Of a DNA stretch of 64,000 bases, positions 18,884-28,027 are shown piece by piece (position 1 is the stretch's first letter; the number at the start of each line of letters is the position of its first letter). This stretch comes from Chitinophaga sp. YR627 (GTDB lineage: Bacteria; Bacteroidota; Bacteroidia; Chitinophagales; Chitinophagaceae): the NCBI RefSeq assembly GCF_900114995.1, contig NZ_FOUX01000003.1, positions 930,001 through 994,000 of the forward strand, read 5' to 3'. A program made the translations under genes and the position numbers. A model generated the notes under the pieces. It was not told the origin of the DNA and made no database searches. It worked only from the letters and a program-made list of their open reading frames with translations.

Positions 18884-18915
18884 AAAAGCCCCTGGATTAA
18901 CTTCCAGGGGCTTTT
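18884..18915 (+). terminator. Terminator after the envC-like gene
   Basis: Stem AAAAGCCCCTGG / CCAGGGGCTTTT with an 8-nt loop and trailing T tract. Confidence 0.88.
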
Positions 18916-18932
18916 TTATTGCGGCTGAATAA

Positions 18933-18968
18933 AAAAGCGGCAGTCAGTATACCCTGACCGCCGCTTTT
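18933..18968 (-). terminator. Terminator of bshA
   Basis: Outer stem AAAAGCGGC / GCCGCTTTT and inner stem GTCAG / CTGAC, separated by one mismatched pair. On the minus strand it ends in a U tract. Confidence 0.8.
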
Positions 18969-18987
18969 ATGTAAAAGGCTTAAAGAC

Positions 18988-20139
18988 TTATTTATCAACA
19001 GATTCCAGTGCTCTGTTCATCACTTCTTCATACAGTGCCTCATATTGCGGGATGATATTGTCGATGTGGAAACGTTGTGCCTGTTCCAGCGCACCTTTAC
19101 GCAACGCCGCCAGCAGTTTCTCATCTTCCAGCAGTTTAATGGCGTTTTCAGCCATGCTGTCAACATCTCCTACAGGGCTCAGGAAACCTGTTTTACCATG
19201 GATATTTACTTCCGGCAGACCACCTGCATTTGAAGAAATAACCGGTACTTCTGCCGCCATCGCTTCCAGTGCTGCCAGACCGAAGCTTTCGTAATCAGAA
19301 GGCAGTACAAAGAGGTCCGCAATAGACATTACATCTTCCAGCTGTTCCTGTTTACCTACAAAACGGATGTCACCGCACAGGTTCATCTCACGGCACATCG
19401 CCTCGATAGCAGGCCTGTCCGGACCATCACCTACCAGCAGCAGCTTGGAAGGGATCTTTTCTCTTACCTTCTGGAATACTTTTACCACATCAGGTACACG
19501 TTTCACCTTACGGAAGTTGGATACATGCAGGAGTATTTTTTCGCCGTTAGGCGCAATCGCATTTCTGAAGTGCATCAGTTCCGATGAGCGGCGTTTGAAG
19601 CGCTCAGTATCCACGAAGTTGTAAATGACCTCGATATCTTTCTCGATCTGGAATGATTTATAGGTCTCTTCGCGGAGGTTGTTGGATACAGCCGTAATAG
19701 CATCCGACTCGTTGATAGAGAAGGTGACTACCGGGGCATAGGTCTTATCTTTACCTACCAGGGTGATATCTGTACCATGGAGTGTTGTGATAAACGGTAC
19801 AATACGGCCCTGCTTGCTCACGATCTGTTTTGCCAGGTAAGCTGTAGAGGCATGCGGAATGGCATAATGTACATGCAGCAGATCCAGCTGCTGATTCAAT
19901 ATGACATCAACCATTGTGCTGCTCAGTGCAGACTCGTAGGGTGGGAAATCAAATAGCGGGTAAGTAGGAACCTGCACCTCGTGATAATATATATTGGCAT
20001 GAAAGGCATTAAGTCTCACAGGTTGCTGGTACGTGATAAAATGGACCATATGTCCCTTATCTGCCAGTGCCTTCCCCAGTTCTGTTGCCAGTACGCCACT
20101 ACCCCCATAAGTAGGGTAACATACTATTCCAATTCGCAT
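18988..20139 (-). CDS. bshA: N-acetyl-alpha-D-glucosaminyl L-malate synthase BshA
   Basis: A 383-residue GT-B glycosyltransferase of family 4. BshA makes GlcNAc-malate from UDP-GlcNAc and L-malate, the first step of bacillithiol synthesis. The N-terminus [20 protein letters not shown] and the segment [15 protein letters not shown] are characteristic of BshA, as is [14 protein letters not shown]. The C-terminal domain shows the E-x7-E type donor site ([14 protein letters not shown]). It is a single minus-strand gene with its own terminator and an upstream hairpin. bshB and bshC are not in the window. Confidence 0.95.
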   Translation of the reverse strand: MRIGIVCYPTYGGSGVLATELGKALADKGHMVHFITYQQPVRLNAFHANIYYHEVQVPTYPLFDFPPYESALSSTMVDVILNQQLDLLHVHYAIPHASTAYLAKQIVSKQGRIVPFITTLHGTDITLVGKDKTYAPVVTFSINESDAITAVSNNLREETYKSFQIEKDIEVIYNFVDTERFKRRSSELMHFRNAIAPNGEKILLHVSNFRKVKRVPDVVKVFQKVREKIPSKLLLVGDGPDRPAIEAMCREMNLCGDIRFVGKQEQLEDVMSIADLFVLPSDYESFGLAALEAMAAEVPVISSNAGGLPEVNIHGKTGFLSPVGDVDSMAENAIKLLEDEKLLAALRKGALEQAQRFHIDNIIPQYEALYEEVMNRALESVDK

Positions 20140-20164
20140 GTGTTGTTATTTAAAACTTTAAAAC

Positions 20165-20191
20165 GCTAAACGTCAGTGCCAGACGTTTAGC
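20165..20191. other. Hairpin in the bshA upstream region
   Basis: Perfect 10-bp inverted repeat GCTAAACGTC / GACGTTTAGC with a 7-nt loop, 26 nt before the bshA ATG. It could be an operator or a leader hairpin; the U-richness after it is weak. Confidence 0.45.
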
Positions 20192-20391
20192 ATCGAAATG
20201 CAGAACGCTTCACGCAGAACACAGTTTTTACGTTAATTACAGACTACAAAATTATAACATTTTAATTAGCTACTCCCTGTAATTGGGATTAGCGGCATGT
20301 TAAGGTTGTCTTGTCCTATTAATGTATGAGGCACCCATTTGAATAACAGGCTTATTTAATTAGTTTTAGTCCTTTAAAATCGACTGTGTTT

Positions 20392-21768
20392 ATGAGAAAT
20401 TACCTGCTGCCGGCACTGTTGGCCATCGCCGTTCCGGTATGTGCACAACAGAAAGAGAATGATTCCCTGGCCTTAAGAAGCCTTGCTAATGAAGTGCTTA
20501 CGCACAGTAAGGCATATGCCAATCTGAAAGAGCTTACCCAGCAGGTAGGCGGCCGTCTGGCTGGCTCGCCACAGATGGTGAAAGCGGAGAAATGGGGTGA
20601 AAAGGTACTGAAGGACGCCGGTGCCGATACGGTGTATCTGCAGGCCTGCCAGGTGCCTCATTGGGTGAGGGGCGCTAAGGAGGAAGTGCGTATTATTTCC
20701 CGCCGCCGCGACTTTATACCGCCTTTAAACGTACTGGCCCTGGGTAATTCCGTTGGTAGTGCGCCCGCAGGTATTACCGCTCCGGTAATTGAAGTCGCTT
20801 CTTTTGAAGACCTGGAGGCGAAAAAGGACGAGATCAAAGGCAAGATCGTTTTCTATAACTATCACTTCAAACCAGAGCTGATCCACACCTTCGAGTCTTA
20901 TGGCGATGCAGTGAAATACCGTGGCCAGGGTGCCAGCCGTGCTGCCAAATATGGTGCAGTGGCAGTAGTCGTGCGTTCCATGACACATGGAGCGAACAAC
21001 CTCCCGCATACCGGCGCCATGAAGTATGATGAAGCTTTCCCTAAGATTCCTGCTGTCGCGATCGGTCTGGAAGACGCAGATCTGCTGAGTAACCGCCTGA
21101 AAGGGGAATCCGACATGAAATTATATCTCCGTACCAGCTGTAAAATGCTGCCTGACACGACTGGCCATAACGTGATCGGAGAGATCCGCGGTACTGAACA
21201 GCCTAATCAGATCATCACCGTTGGTGGTCACCTGGACTCCTGGGATGTAAATGAAGGTGCACACGATGACGGTACCGGCTGTGTACAGTCTGTCGAACTG
21301 CTGCGTGCCTTCAAAGCCCTGGGCCTTAAACCAAAACATACCATCCGTGTTGTACTGTTTGCAAACGAAGAAAATGGTACCCGTGGCGGTAAGAAATATG
21401 CAGAAGTTGCAAAAGCAAAGGGAGAGCATCATATATTCGCACTGGAAAGTGATGCTGGTGGTTTTACCCCCCGTGGTTTCTCCCTGATGATGCCTGATGA
21501 AAAACGTGCAAAGATTGCATCCTGGGCGCCGCTGTTCCTGCCATATGATGTATACGATTTTACAGGTGTTGGCGGTGGCGTGGACGTAGGAGAACTGTAC
21601 GAAGCGATCGGTACCCCAATGGGAGAACTGATGCCTGATTCCCAGCGTTATTTCGACCTGCATCATGCTGCGAACGATACCTTTGAAGCGGTGAACAAGA
21701 GAGAGCTGGAACTGGGTGCATTCAGCATGGCAGGCCTGATCTACCTGATCGATAAATATGGATTGTAA
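20392..21768 (+). CDS. M28 family zinc aminopeptidase/carboxypeptidase Q-like
   Basis: A 458-residue exported metallopeptidase. I use ATG 20392 (MRNYLLPALLAIAVPVCAQQ, a signal peptide) over the GTG at 20386. Co-catalytic zinc ligands typical of M28 are present: His280 and Asp282 in GGHLDSW, the bridging Asp in AHDDGTG, Glu in FANEENG, Asp in ESDAGG and His in LHHAAND. A PA-like insertion (about residues 120-235) precedes the catalytic core, as in plasma glutamate carboxypeptidase. It probably trims dipeptides outside the cytoplasm. The small membrane protein gene 24 nt downstream is likely co-transcribed. Confidence 0.92.
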   Translation: MRNYLLPALLAIAVPVCAQQKENDSLALRSLANEVLTHSKAYANLKELTQQVGGRLAGSPQMVKAEKWGEKVLKDAGADTVYLQACQVPHWVRGAKEEVRIISRRRDFIPPLNVLALGNSVGSAPAGITAPVIEVASFEDLEAKKDEIKGKIVFYNYHFKPELIHTFESYGDAVKYRGQGASRAAKYGAVAVVVRSMTHGANNLPHTGAMKYDEAFPKIPAVAIGLEDADLLSNRLKGESDMKLYLRTSCKMLPDTTGHNVIGEIRGTEQPNQIITVGGHLDSWDVNEGAHDDGTGCVQSVELLRAFKALGLKPKHTIRVVLFANEENGTRGGKKYAEVAKAKGEHHIFALESDAGGFTPRGFSLMMPDEKRAKIASWAPLFLPYDVYDFTGVGGGVDVGELYEAIGTPMGELMPDSQRYFDLHHAANDTFEAVNKRELELGAFSMAGLIYLIDKYGL

Positions 21769-21792
21769 TCCTTACCTGATCAAATAAACAAT

Positions 21793-22170
21793 ATGCGCAG
21801 ATTTCTTTTTATGGTAGTCGGAGGTGTTCTCCTGATGCTGGTTTTCTTCTTCCTTTACAAATACTACTTTGTATTTGGACGTGGCGTGAAGGCCGGAGAG
21901 TTAAACCAGTTCATGGAGAAAGGGTATGTCTTCAAAACCTATGAAGGCCGCCTTATTCAGAGCGGATACCGCTCCAAACAACCCGGCAGCCTGCAATCCA
22001 ATGAGTTCCAGTTTTCAGTGGCTGACGAGCGTATCGCACAACAGTTAATGACTGCAAGTGGTAAGTTTGTAGAAGTGCATTACAAGGAATACCTGGGCGC
22101 AGTGCCATGGAGAGGGTTTAGCAATTTTATTGTAGACAGCGTGATTACGGTGAGAGACGTCAATTATTAG
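21793..22170 (+). CDS. Small single-pass membrane protein of unknown function
   Basis: A 125-residue protein with one N-terminal TM helix (about residues 4-23) and a basic start, followed by a soluble domain containing FGRGVKAGELNQFMEKGYVF and TYEGRLIQSGYR. I recall related Bacteroidota proteins labelled 6-phosphogluconate dehydrogenase, but nothing here resembles that enzyme. No catalytic motif is visible. It lies 24 nt after the M28 gene and its stop is followed at once by a heptamer-array repeat. Confidence 0.75.
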   Translation: MRRFLFMVVGGVLLMLVFFFLYKYYFVFGRGVKAGELNQFMEKGYVFKTYEGRLIQSGYRSKQPGSLQSNEFQFSVADERIAQQLMTASGKFVEVHYKEYLGAVPWRGFSNFIVDSVITVRDVNY

Positions 22171-22171
22171 A

Positions 22172-22335
22172 AATTAGGAATTAAAAATTAAGAATTAAGC
22201 CGTTTAGTACAGCTTACTATAAAGCAAGCGCCTGATCTGTCATCAGATCAGGCGCTTGCTTTATAGTAAAAAAGATATTAACCAGGTGGTAGGCTTTTAT
22301 TGCAATTCTTAATTCTTAATTTTTAATTCTTAATT
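22172..22335. repeat. Inverted heptamer-array element A
   Basis: Left arm 22172-22199 and right arm 22308-22335 are 28-nt inverted copies with one mismatch. Each arm is a chain of 7-nt units with an AATT core (AATTAGG, AATTAAA, AATTAAG). The arms fill the spacer from 2 nt after one stop codon to 3 nt before the next and enclose a long hairpin. Confidence 0.8.
22214..22269. terminator. 26-bp perfect bidirectional terminator hairpin
   Basis: A perfect 26-bp stem (starts TTACTATAAAGC, ends CTGATCTG) with loop TCAT, between two convergent genes and inside repeat element A. Confidence 0.85.
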
Positions 22336-22338
22336 GAA

Positions 22339-23046
22339 TTACTGCGCCAGCATTAGAAAGATCGCTGGTTTCTTATGCAGTTCCGGTAAAGCCTGTTTCC
22401 ACGCTTTTACTGTTTTCGTGCGGATAAACTCTTCCGGTCCTGTAATATCAGCAGCCACACATATCTGCGTAGTGTCCTTACAGTTATCCAGTATGTCTTT
22501 GAGTAACTGGTTATTACGGTAAGGCGTTTCTATAAAGAGCTGCGTTTGTTGTTTCTTCTGTGACTGCATTTCCAGGTCACGGATCGCTTTGATCCTTTCA
22601 GGTGGTTTTACCGGCAGATAACCAACAAACTGAAAGTTCTGTCCATTCATGCCTGAAGCCATCAATGCCAGTAGCATTGAGTTAGGCCCTACCATGGGAA
22701 TGACTGGTGCTTCTATCGCATGTGCTACCTGTACGACAAGATGTCCAGGATCAGCGATAGCCGGACAACCAGCTTCACTGATCACACCGATATCTTTGCC
22801 TGATAGCAGTATCTGTTTTGCCAGGGCAGTATCAGGAGGCTGATGTTCAGACATCAGCAGTAGCTGGAGCGCATCTATGTTGATGCTCTTATCAAGCGCC
22901 TTCAGATATCTTCTGGCTGTACGTTCATTCTCCACAAAGAATACACTGATCTGTTGTACCACGGGCGTTACATACGCAGGAATGGTATGCAGCGTGTCTG
23001 CACTGAGTACAGTGGGGATCAGGTATACCTTACCAGGTTGCGCCAT
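22339..23046 (-). CDS. SAM-dependent methyltransferase, RsmI-like (tetrapyrrole methylase family)
   Basis: A 235-residue protein of the RsmI/tetrapyrrole methylase fold. RsmI 2'-O-methylates C1402 of 16S rRNA. Family motifs: GKVYLIPTVLS at the N-terminus, GVISEAGCPAIADPGHLVV and GPNSMLLALMASGMNGQNF, which correspond to the SAM-binding core. It is shorter than typical RsmI (about 280) and the N-terminal motif is divergent, so it may be the second Bacteroidota paralogue with a different target. I start at ATG 23046 (MAQPGKVYL) rather than 23094 to limit overlap with the EI24 gene; 17 nt still overlap, so the two are coupled. Confidence 0.82.
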   Translation of the reverse strand: MAQPGKVYLIPTVLSADTLHTIPAYVTPVVQQISVFFVENERTARRYLKALDKSINIDALQLLLMSEHQPPDTALAKQILLSGKDIGVISEAGCPAIADPGHLVVQVAHAIEAPVIPMVGPNSMLLALMASGMNGQNFQFVGYLPVKPPERIKAIRDLEMQSQKKQQTQLFIETPYRNNQLLKDILDNCKDTTQICVAADITGPEEFIRTKTVKAWKQALPELHKKPAIFLMLAQ

Positions 23047-23809
23047 GCAATAATCTTTTGTCGGATAAGTGAATAGTTGCGGCAATGACTGCATAGGAAG
23101 GAGCCATTACCCATCCCAGTACCGGAATGAACATCAGGATGTAAAACACCATACCGTTGCCGAGTGCAATACCTCTGTGTCCTTTGATGAAATTGATACT
23201 CTGTTTTGGACTCATTTGATGCCTTTCGCAGCTGTAATCAACCATGGAGAAACCATAGAAATAGCATTCGATAAAGAAGGCGAACAATGGTGTGATCCAG
23301 CCAACGATCGGTATGAATGAGAGTATGATCAGGAAGATCACGCAGATCGTCTGATACAGCATGTTACGCAGCGAGATAACAATACCTCTGCCCATGTCTT
23401 TGAGGAACTGCTGCATGCTGAATGGAAAATCGCGTCTCTCCAGTATAGCCTCCGTCTTTTCAGAGAGGTAGGCAAACAGGGGAGAACCCAGTATAAGAAA
23501 GAGATATTTGTAATAGGAAAAATATAACAGCAATATCATGATCCTGATGGAGAAGGCCAGTAGAATAAAAAAGAAACTGACCCAGCTGCTTTCAAGATCC
23601 TGTATCCAGATTTTAAGTGGAAGCAGGTTAAAAAGGTATTCAACAAACTCTCCGGAATATCCCCAGACAAAATAGCTGCCCGTCATAAATAGTATGCAGT
23701 AAAGGATACCAGGCACAAGTATCCACTTCCATAACCTGTGCTGCATAATAAACTGATGCGCCTTCCCATATGCCTGAATGGCGGCCAGTACTTCTCTGAA
23801 TGAAAACAA
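23030..23809 (-). CDS. EI24 domain-containing membrane protein
   Basis: A 259-residue integral membrane protein of the EI24/CysZ-like family, with hydrophobic segments near residues 28-52, 75-110, 145-180 and 220-250. FPIVGWITP-like turns (SFIPIVGWITPLFAFFIE) and VDYSCERHQMS are typical. CysZ relatives are linked to sulfate uptake, but no sulfur genes are adjacent and the substrate is unknown. It overlaps the downstream methyltransferase gene by 17 nt. Confidence 0.82.
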   Translation of the reverse strand: MFSFREVLAAIQAYGKAHQFIMQHRLWKWILVPGILYCILFMTGSYFVWGYSGEFVEYLFNLLPLKIWIQDLESSWVSFFFILLAFSIRIMILLLYFSYYKYLFLILGSPLFAYLSEKTEAILERRDFPFSMQQFLKDMGRGIVISLRNMLYQTICVIFLIILSFIPIVGWITPLFAFFIECYFYGFSMVDYSCERHQMSPKQSINFIKGHRGIALGNGMVFYILMFIPVLGWVMAPSYAVIAATIHLSDKRLLHGATW

Positions 23810-23913
23810 AATCCTGGATTTTAGTGGTTAGTTATTCGCTATAAGCATTGATCCGGTTGTAAATAACTAAAAATCAGTGGAACAATGGTAAAAAATATAG
23901 ACGGACAATAAAA

Positions 23914-23942
23914 AACCTGCCAGCTTATGCAACTGGCAGGTT
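23914..23942 (-). terminator. Terminator of the porP/sprF-like gene (minus strand side)
   Basis: Stem AACCTGCCAG / CTGGCAGGTT with a 9-nt loop and A/T tracts on both sides. It lies directly after the stop of the minus-strand gene at 23966. Confidence 0.82.
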
Positions 23943-23965
23943 CTTTTTAAATATCTTTTATCAGA

Positions 23966-24982
23966 TCAGAACCTCGGACAGAGCGTTCTGTATTTGCTTC
24001 CTTCATTGCGTCTATGCACGTAGATAATGGAAAGCTCCATACCACCACGATAGTTAGATGCTGGTTTCAGCGTAGATACGTTTGTGTCGTAAGAAGCACC
24101 GATGGTGAAACCGTTGATCTCAAGACCAACATAAGGGTTGATCGCATCTTTCAAACGGTACCAGCTACCGAGGTAGAAGGTAGTCGGATTTTCATCGTCT
24201 CCGTTCAGGTTGAAACCGTAAGCGCCACCGAATGAGAACTCAGATGCAGTACTTTGTTTCATGTACAATGCACTGAAGTGGATACGGTTAGCACCATTCA
24301 CCGGTACGGAACCACCACCATGCACCGTGTATCTGGAAGTCAGGCGGTTGTTGTTCTGCGCCATGAACGTTTCAGTCGGCTGTGTGATGTGATAGTAAGA
24401 CGCACCAACATAGATATTGGAAGATTCGCCTACGAGACCATTATACAGGATACCGATATTCGGATCGAAGTAGGAGATGGTTGGATTGACGAAAGATTCA
24501 CCGCTTGGGATAGCCGGGTTGTAACCGTTATTGTCGATCTGGTTTTCGAATACCAGTTTCGTCTGGTCCAGGCGTTTTTGTACTAACGTTCCCTGTAAAC
24601 CAACTGCCAGGGTATGGTTACCTTCCGGGTCCAATCCTTTATGGTAGGCTGTACTAAAACTTAAATATGTAGAGGTCAGTGCACCACCGCCCGTTCTGTC
24701 ATACATTGCCATTATACCAACACCCCAGATGTCAGTGTAATTCAGCACATTCTTCAGAATGCCGAAGTCCACCGCTGCGGTTCCGGTAGTAAATGGAGTT
24801 GAAATACTTCTCCACTGTGAACGATAGTTCCCTGAGACACGAAAATCACCTGAAAACAGGCCCGTCATTGCCGGATTAAGTGTGAGTGGCGAAGCAAAGA
24901 ACTGCGAAAAATGCGGGTCCTGCGCCCTGGCCGGGTTCATCAGATAAAGGGCAATTGTGAAAAACAGCAACACTTTTTTCAT
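23966..24982 (-). CDS. Type IX secretion system membrane protein, PorP/SprF family
   Basis: A 338-residue outer membrane beta-barrel of the PorP/SprF family. The mature start (QDPHFSQFFASPLTLNPAMTG) is diagnostic, and SGNYRSQWRSI follows. Start chosen at 24982, where MKKVLLFFTIALYLMNPARAQ is a clean signal peptide; the ORF extends to 25015. SprF-type proteins help secrete or anchor particular T9SS substrates such as SprB, and Bacteroidota carry many paralogues usually beside their large adhesin. No adhesin is adjacent here, so this may be a free-standing or core PorP paralogue. Confidence 0.9.
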   Translation of the reverse strand: MKKVLLFFTIALYLMNPARAQDPHFSQFFASPLTLNPAMTGLFSGDFRVSGNYRSQWRSISTPFTTGTAAVDFGILKNVLNYTDIWGVGIMAMYDRTGGGALTSTYLSFSTAYHKGLDPEGNHTLAVGLQGTLVQKRLDQTKLVFENQIDNNGYNPAIPSGESFVNPTISYFDPNIGILYNGLVGESSNIYVGASYYHITQPTETFMAQNNNRLTSRYTVHGGGSVPVNGANRIHFSALYMKQSTASEFSFGGAYGFNLNGDDENPTTFYLGSWYRLKDAINPYVGLEINGFTIGASYDTNVSTLKPASNYRGGMELSIIYVHRRNEGSKYRTLCPRF

Positions 24983-25184
24983 AAAAAAATACTTATAAGT
25001 ATAGGGTTTTCTCATGGTTCCATGTGAAGGTACACAATGCTACTCATATTCCAAATTAAAAATATATAACATTGTGTTAGAGAAATCCCTAAAGTGTTAT
25101 AAATGAATGCTTAAACAGTCTTGTTTTTATTTGGTTGAATACTCAATTTTTTTGAAATTGATCCATTCTCACGGTTTATAGGTC

Positions 25185-25838
25185 TTACTGCTGTAGCTTG
25201 TTTCCAAATGCGAGGTCTCCGGCATCTCCAAGTCCCGGAACAATGTAACCTTTGGCCGTTAGTTCGTCGTCAATATCACCGGCCCAGATGCTCAGATTAC
25301 TGTCAGCGTGTCTTTGTACATACTCAATTCCTACAGTACAGGCGATGGCAACTACGAGGTGGATATGCTTTGGTTTACCCAGGCTCTGCAGGTGTTCGAT
25401 GGTTTTTACCAGGGAAGCGCCGGTTGCGAGCATAGGATCTGAAAGGATAACTACCTGGCCATCAATGGACGGGCTAGATACGTATTCAAGGCTGATATCG
25501 AATGTGCCGTCGTGTTTATGCTTACGGTAAGCAGAAATGAAGGCATGATCAGCTTTATCAAAGTAGTGCAGCAAACCCTGGTGTAATGCAAGGCCTGCTC
25601 TCAGGATAGTAGCGAGAACGGGTTGTTGTTTTAATACCCGGCAGTTAGCGATACCAAGAGGCGTCTGTATTTCTTTCTCCTCGTATTCCAATGTTTTACT
25701 GATCTCATAAGCGGCGATTTCGCCCACTCTTTCCATATTGCGTCTGAAACGCATACGGTCTGTCTGGATTTCAGCGCTTCTTATCTCACTCAGCCATTCT
25801 CCTACTAACGAATTGGTACTACTTAGATTCACTATCAT
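25185..25838 (-). CDS. upp: Uracil phosphoribosyltransferase
   Basis: A 217-residue type I phosphoribosyltransferase that makes UMP from uracil and PRPP (pyrimidine salvage). The PRPP loop is VVILSDPMLATGASLV, and the uracil-binding C-terminal segment is YIVPGLGDAGDLAFG. LRAGLALHQGLL is the family's Arg/Gly segment. Normal length, single-gene unit with a promoter abutting the ATG. Confidence 0.96.
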   Translation of the reverse strand: MIVNLSSTNSLVGEWLSEIRSAEIQTDRMRFRRNMERVGEIAAYEISKTLEYEEKEIQTPLGIANCRVLKQQPVLATILRAGLALHQGLLHYFDKADHAFISAYRKHKHDGTFDISLEYVSSPSIDGQVVILSDPMLATGASLVKTIEHLQSLGKPKHIHLVVAIACTVGIEYVQRHADSNLSIWAGDIDDELTAKGYIVPGLGDAGDLAFGNKLQQ

Positions 25839-25842
25839 GAAT

Positions 25843-25850
25843 GCAAAATA
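25843..25850 (-). promoter_or_regulatory. -7-like element of upp
   Basis: TATTTTGC on the minus strand (TAnnTTG variant) ends 4 nt before the upp ATG, so the mRNA is probably leaderless. Confidence 0.4.
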
Positions 25851-25900
25851 CCAAAATTTTCAAAGTCCGGCAGGCTAAATAACAATAATGCAACGAAAAT

Positions 25901-25930
25901 GTGGTTCAGGGTCTTAAAGCCCTGAACCAC
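25901..25930 (-). terminator. Hairpin downstream of the VWA gene
   Basis: Perfect 11-bp stem GTGGTTCAGGG / CCCTGAACCAC with an 8-nt loop. The U tract on the minus strand is weak (ATTTTCG), so termination is likely but not certain. Confidence 0.6.
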
Positions 25931-25967
25931 CCGGGAAAAACAAGGAAGAAAGGCCGGCTAAAACGAA

Positions 25968-27914
25968 CTATTTAGTGCCATGATTGTTACTGATTAATTG
26001 CGCTTTTTTTACCAATTGAATGAATTCTGCCCGATAGCCTTCTTCGTCCGTCCCACGGGCGTTTCCAGCTAATTTCAGTACCTGCTCATAGCTGGCGTTC
26101 CCCTTGTGTTCGGAGTTACGCAGCAGTAGTCCGAAGTCTGCAACAGCAGTGGCCATACGGAAATCTTCCGGAGCGGCGCTGATATCCTGCTGTTTCCAGC
26201 GCAGTACCTGGGAAATCAGCTGGCTGCTGCTGTCAGCAGGGTTTTTATACCGCAGTTTTACAGTTAGCACTTCCGTGTTATTACCGGGCACAGGCTGTTG
26301 CTGCTGGTACTTCAATGGGTCAACCGCCGGCTGACCAGTCTTTACGCCTACTGGTACAATTTCGTACAGGGCTGTCACGGTATGGCCTGCACCCATATCA
26401 CCGGCATCTTTTTTATCATCATTAAAGTCTTCGTTATTTAATAACCTGTTTTCATAACCTACCAGCCTGTACGATTGTACATATTTAGGGTTGAATTCCA
26501 CCTGCAGCTTTACATCCTTCGCAATGGTGAACAGGGTGCCGCCAAACTCGGTGGCAAAGGTGCGGCGTGCCTCTTCGAAGTTATCGATATAGGCATAGTT
26601 ACCATTTCCTTTATCTGCCAGCAGTTCCAGCTTGTTATCTTTATAATTCCCCATACCAAAGCCTAATACGGAAAGGAATATACCTTTTTCACGTTCTTTT
26701 TCGATGATGCGTTGCAGTTCGCCATCGCTGGACGGACCAACGTTAAAGTCACCATCTGTCGCAATGATCACGCGGTTGTTACCATTTTTCAGCAGGTATT
26801 CAGTAGCTGTTTTGTAGGCCAGTTGTACACCTTCTCCGCCAGCAGTGGAGCCTCCGGCTTCCAGTTTGTCCAGCGCATCGAGTATGACTGTTTTATGTTC
26901 ACCGGAAGTAGACGGTAATACCAGTCCTGCAGCGCCGGCATATACTACAATCGCAACTCTGTCAACAGGTCTTAACTGATTCACCAGTAACCTGAAGGCC
27001 TGCTTTACCAACGGCAGTTTATTCGCATCACTCATAGAGCCGGATACATCGAGCAGGAACACCAGGTTGGAAGGAGGTAGGTTGTCTTTTGCGACATCTT
27101 TCCCTTTTAATGCAATGCGTACCAGCTGATGCGCAGTATTCCAGGGACACACGGCCATATCGGTCCGTATTGCTACCGGCACATTATCTGTTGGATTACT
27201 GTATTTATAATCGAAATAGTTGATCATTTCCTCTACTCTCACAGCGTCTACCGGTGGCATATTGCCTTCATTCAGAAAACGGCGGACGTTGGAATAAGAG
27301 GCCCTGTCAACGTCAATAGAGAAGGTGCTGAGCGGATCACTGGATACGGTGTGAAAGCTGTTCTCATTGACAGGACTATAGTCTTCTGTATTGTCTTGTG
27401 CCCGTCGTGTATACCCGATACTGGCCTGCGATCTTGATCCATAAAGTACATTAACGGTGCTCTTTGTGTGATTAGCCGGAATAGGTGAACTGGCTACCGT
27501 TTGCGGCGCCTGGTACATCATCATAGACCTTTCCACTACAACTTCCTCCAGACTTGTATTATCTGGTTTCAGCTGAATATTAAATGTTGATTTGGCCAGT
27601 GCTTTTCTGAGTGTAAAAACTTTGGTTTTATACCCAATGTACATCACATCCACTATGGTTGTGGTGTCTATCATCATCTCAAAGCGGCCATCTGCATCAG
27701 TTATTGTGCCCCATCTGCCACCTTTCCCATGTACGCTGATCGTCACGCCGGCAAGCGGATCTTTGTTGTCAGCGTCGGTGACGCGGCCTTTTATTTTAAC
27801 AGATTTAAGTTTAGGGGAGGGTGCGGTGATCGATTGTGCAAATCCTTCATGAGGTATATCTGCTATGCCGAAAGCCATAAAGCTCAGGAGCAGAAGAGTG
27901 AGATGTTTTTGCAT
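25968..27914 (-). CDS. VWA domain protein with carboxypeptidase-regulatory-like N-terminus (YfbK-like)
   Basis: A 648-residue exported protein (signal peptide, about residues 1-27). It has a CarboxypepD_reg-like beta domain (about 39-115, KIKGRVTDADNKDPLAGVTI), a von Willebrand N-terminal extension (about 185-275), and a VWA domain with an intact MIDAS, DVSGSMS at 289-295 (Asp289, Ser291, Ser293) plus ATDGDFNVG. A YfbK-type C-terminal domain follows (about 470-645). The N-terminal domain ends in SLEEVVVER, the sequence that leads into the TonB plug in SusC proteins, here attached to VWA instead. A cell-surface or periplasmic metal-dependent binding role is likely; the ligand is unknown. Confidence 0.9.
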   Translation of the reverse strand: MQKHLTLLLLSFMAFGIADIPHEGFAQSITAPSPKLKSVKIKGRVTDADNKDPLAGVTISVHGKGGRWGTITDADGRFEMMIDTTTIVDVMYIGYKTKVFTLRKALAKSTFNIQLKPDNTSLEEVVVERSMMMYQAPQTVASSPIPANHTKSTVNVLYGSRSQASIGYTRRAQDNTEDYSPVNENSFHTVSSDPLSTFSIDVDRASYSNVRRFLNEGNMPPVDAVRVEEMINYFDYKYSNPTDNVPVAIRTDMAVCPWNTAHQLVRIALKGKDVAKDNLPPSNLVFLLDVSGSMSDANKLPLVKQAFRLLVNQLRPVDRVAIVVYAGAAGLVLPSTSGEHKTVILDALDKLEAGGSTAGGEGVQLAYKTATEYLLKNGNNRVIIATDGDFNVGPSSDGELQRIIEKEREKGIFLSVLGFGMGNYKDNKLELLADKGNGNYAYIDNFEEARRTFATEFGGTLFTIAKDVKLQVEFNPKYVQSYRLVGYENRLLNNEDFNDDKKDAGDMGAGHTVTALYEIVPVGVKTGQPAVDPLKYQQQQPVPGNNTEVLTVKLRYKNPADSSSQLISQVLRWKQQDISAAPEDFRMATAVADFGLLLRNSEHKGNASYEQVLKLAGNARGTDEEGYRAEFIQLVKKAQLISNNHGTK

Positions 27915-28004
27915 GGCGCATTGTTTTGAGTCCGCATTTAAGATGCAGGACTACCCCCTGATTCCATAAAACCCGAAAAAAAATTATGAAAGCGGCACAT
28001 TATT

Positions 28005-28012
28005 TACTTTTG
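28005..28012 (+). promoter_or_regulatory. -7 element of anmK
   Basis: TACTTTTG matches TAnnTTTG and lies inside the apparent 5' extension of the ORF, 15 nt before ATG 28028. Confidence 0.55.
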
Positions 28013-28027
28013 CACAAATTTTACCGC

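Noticed and set aside
22172-22335. Insertion sequence or attachment site
   Set aside because: The inverted arms look like IS ends, but there is no transposase, the inside is only about 108 nt, and no target-site duplication could be recognised.
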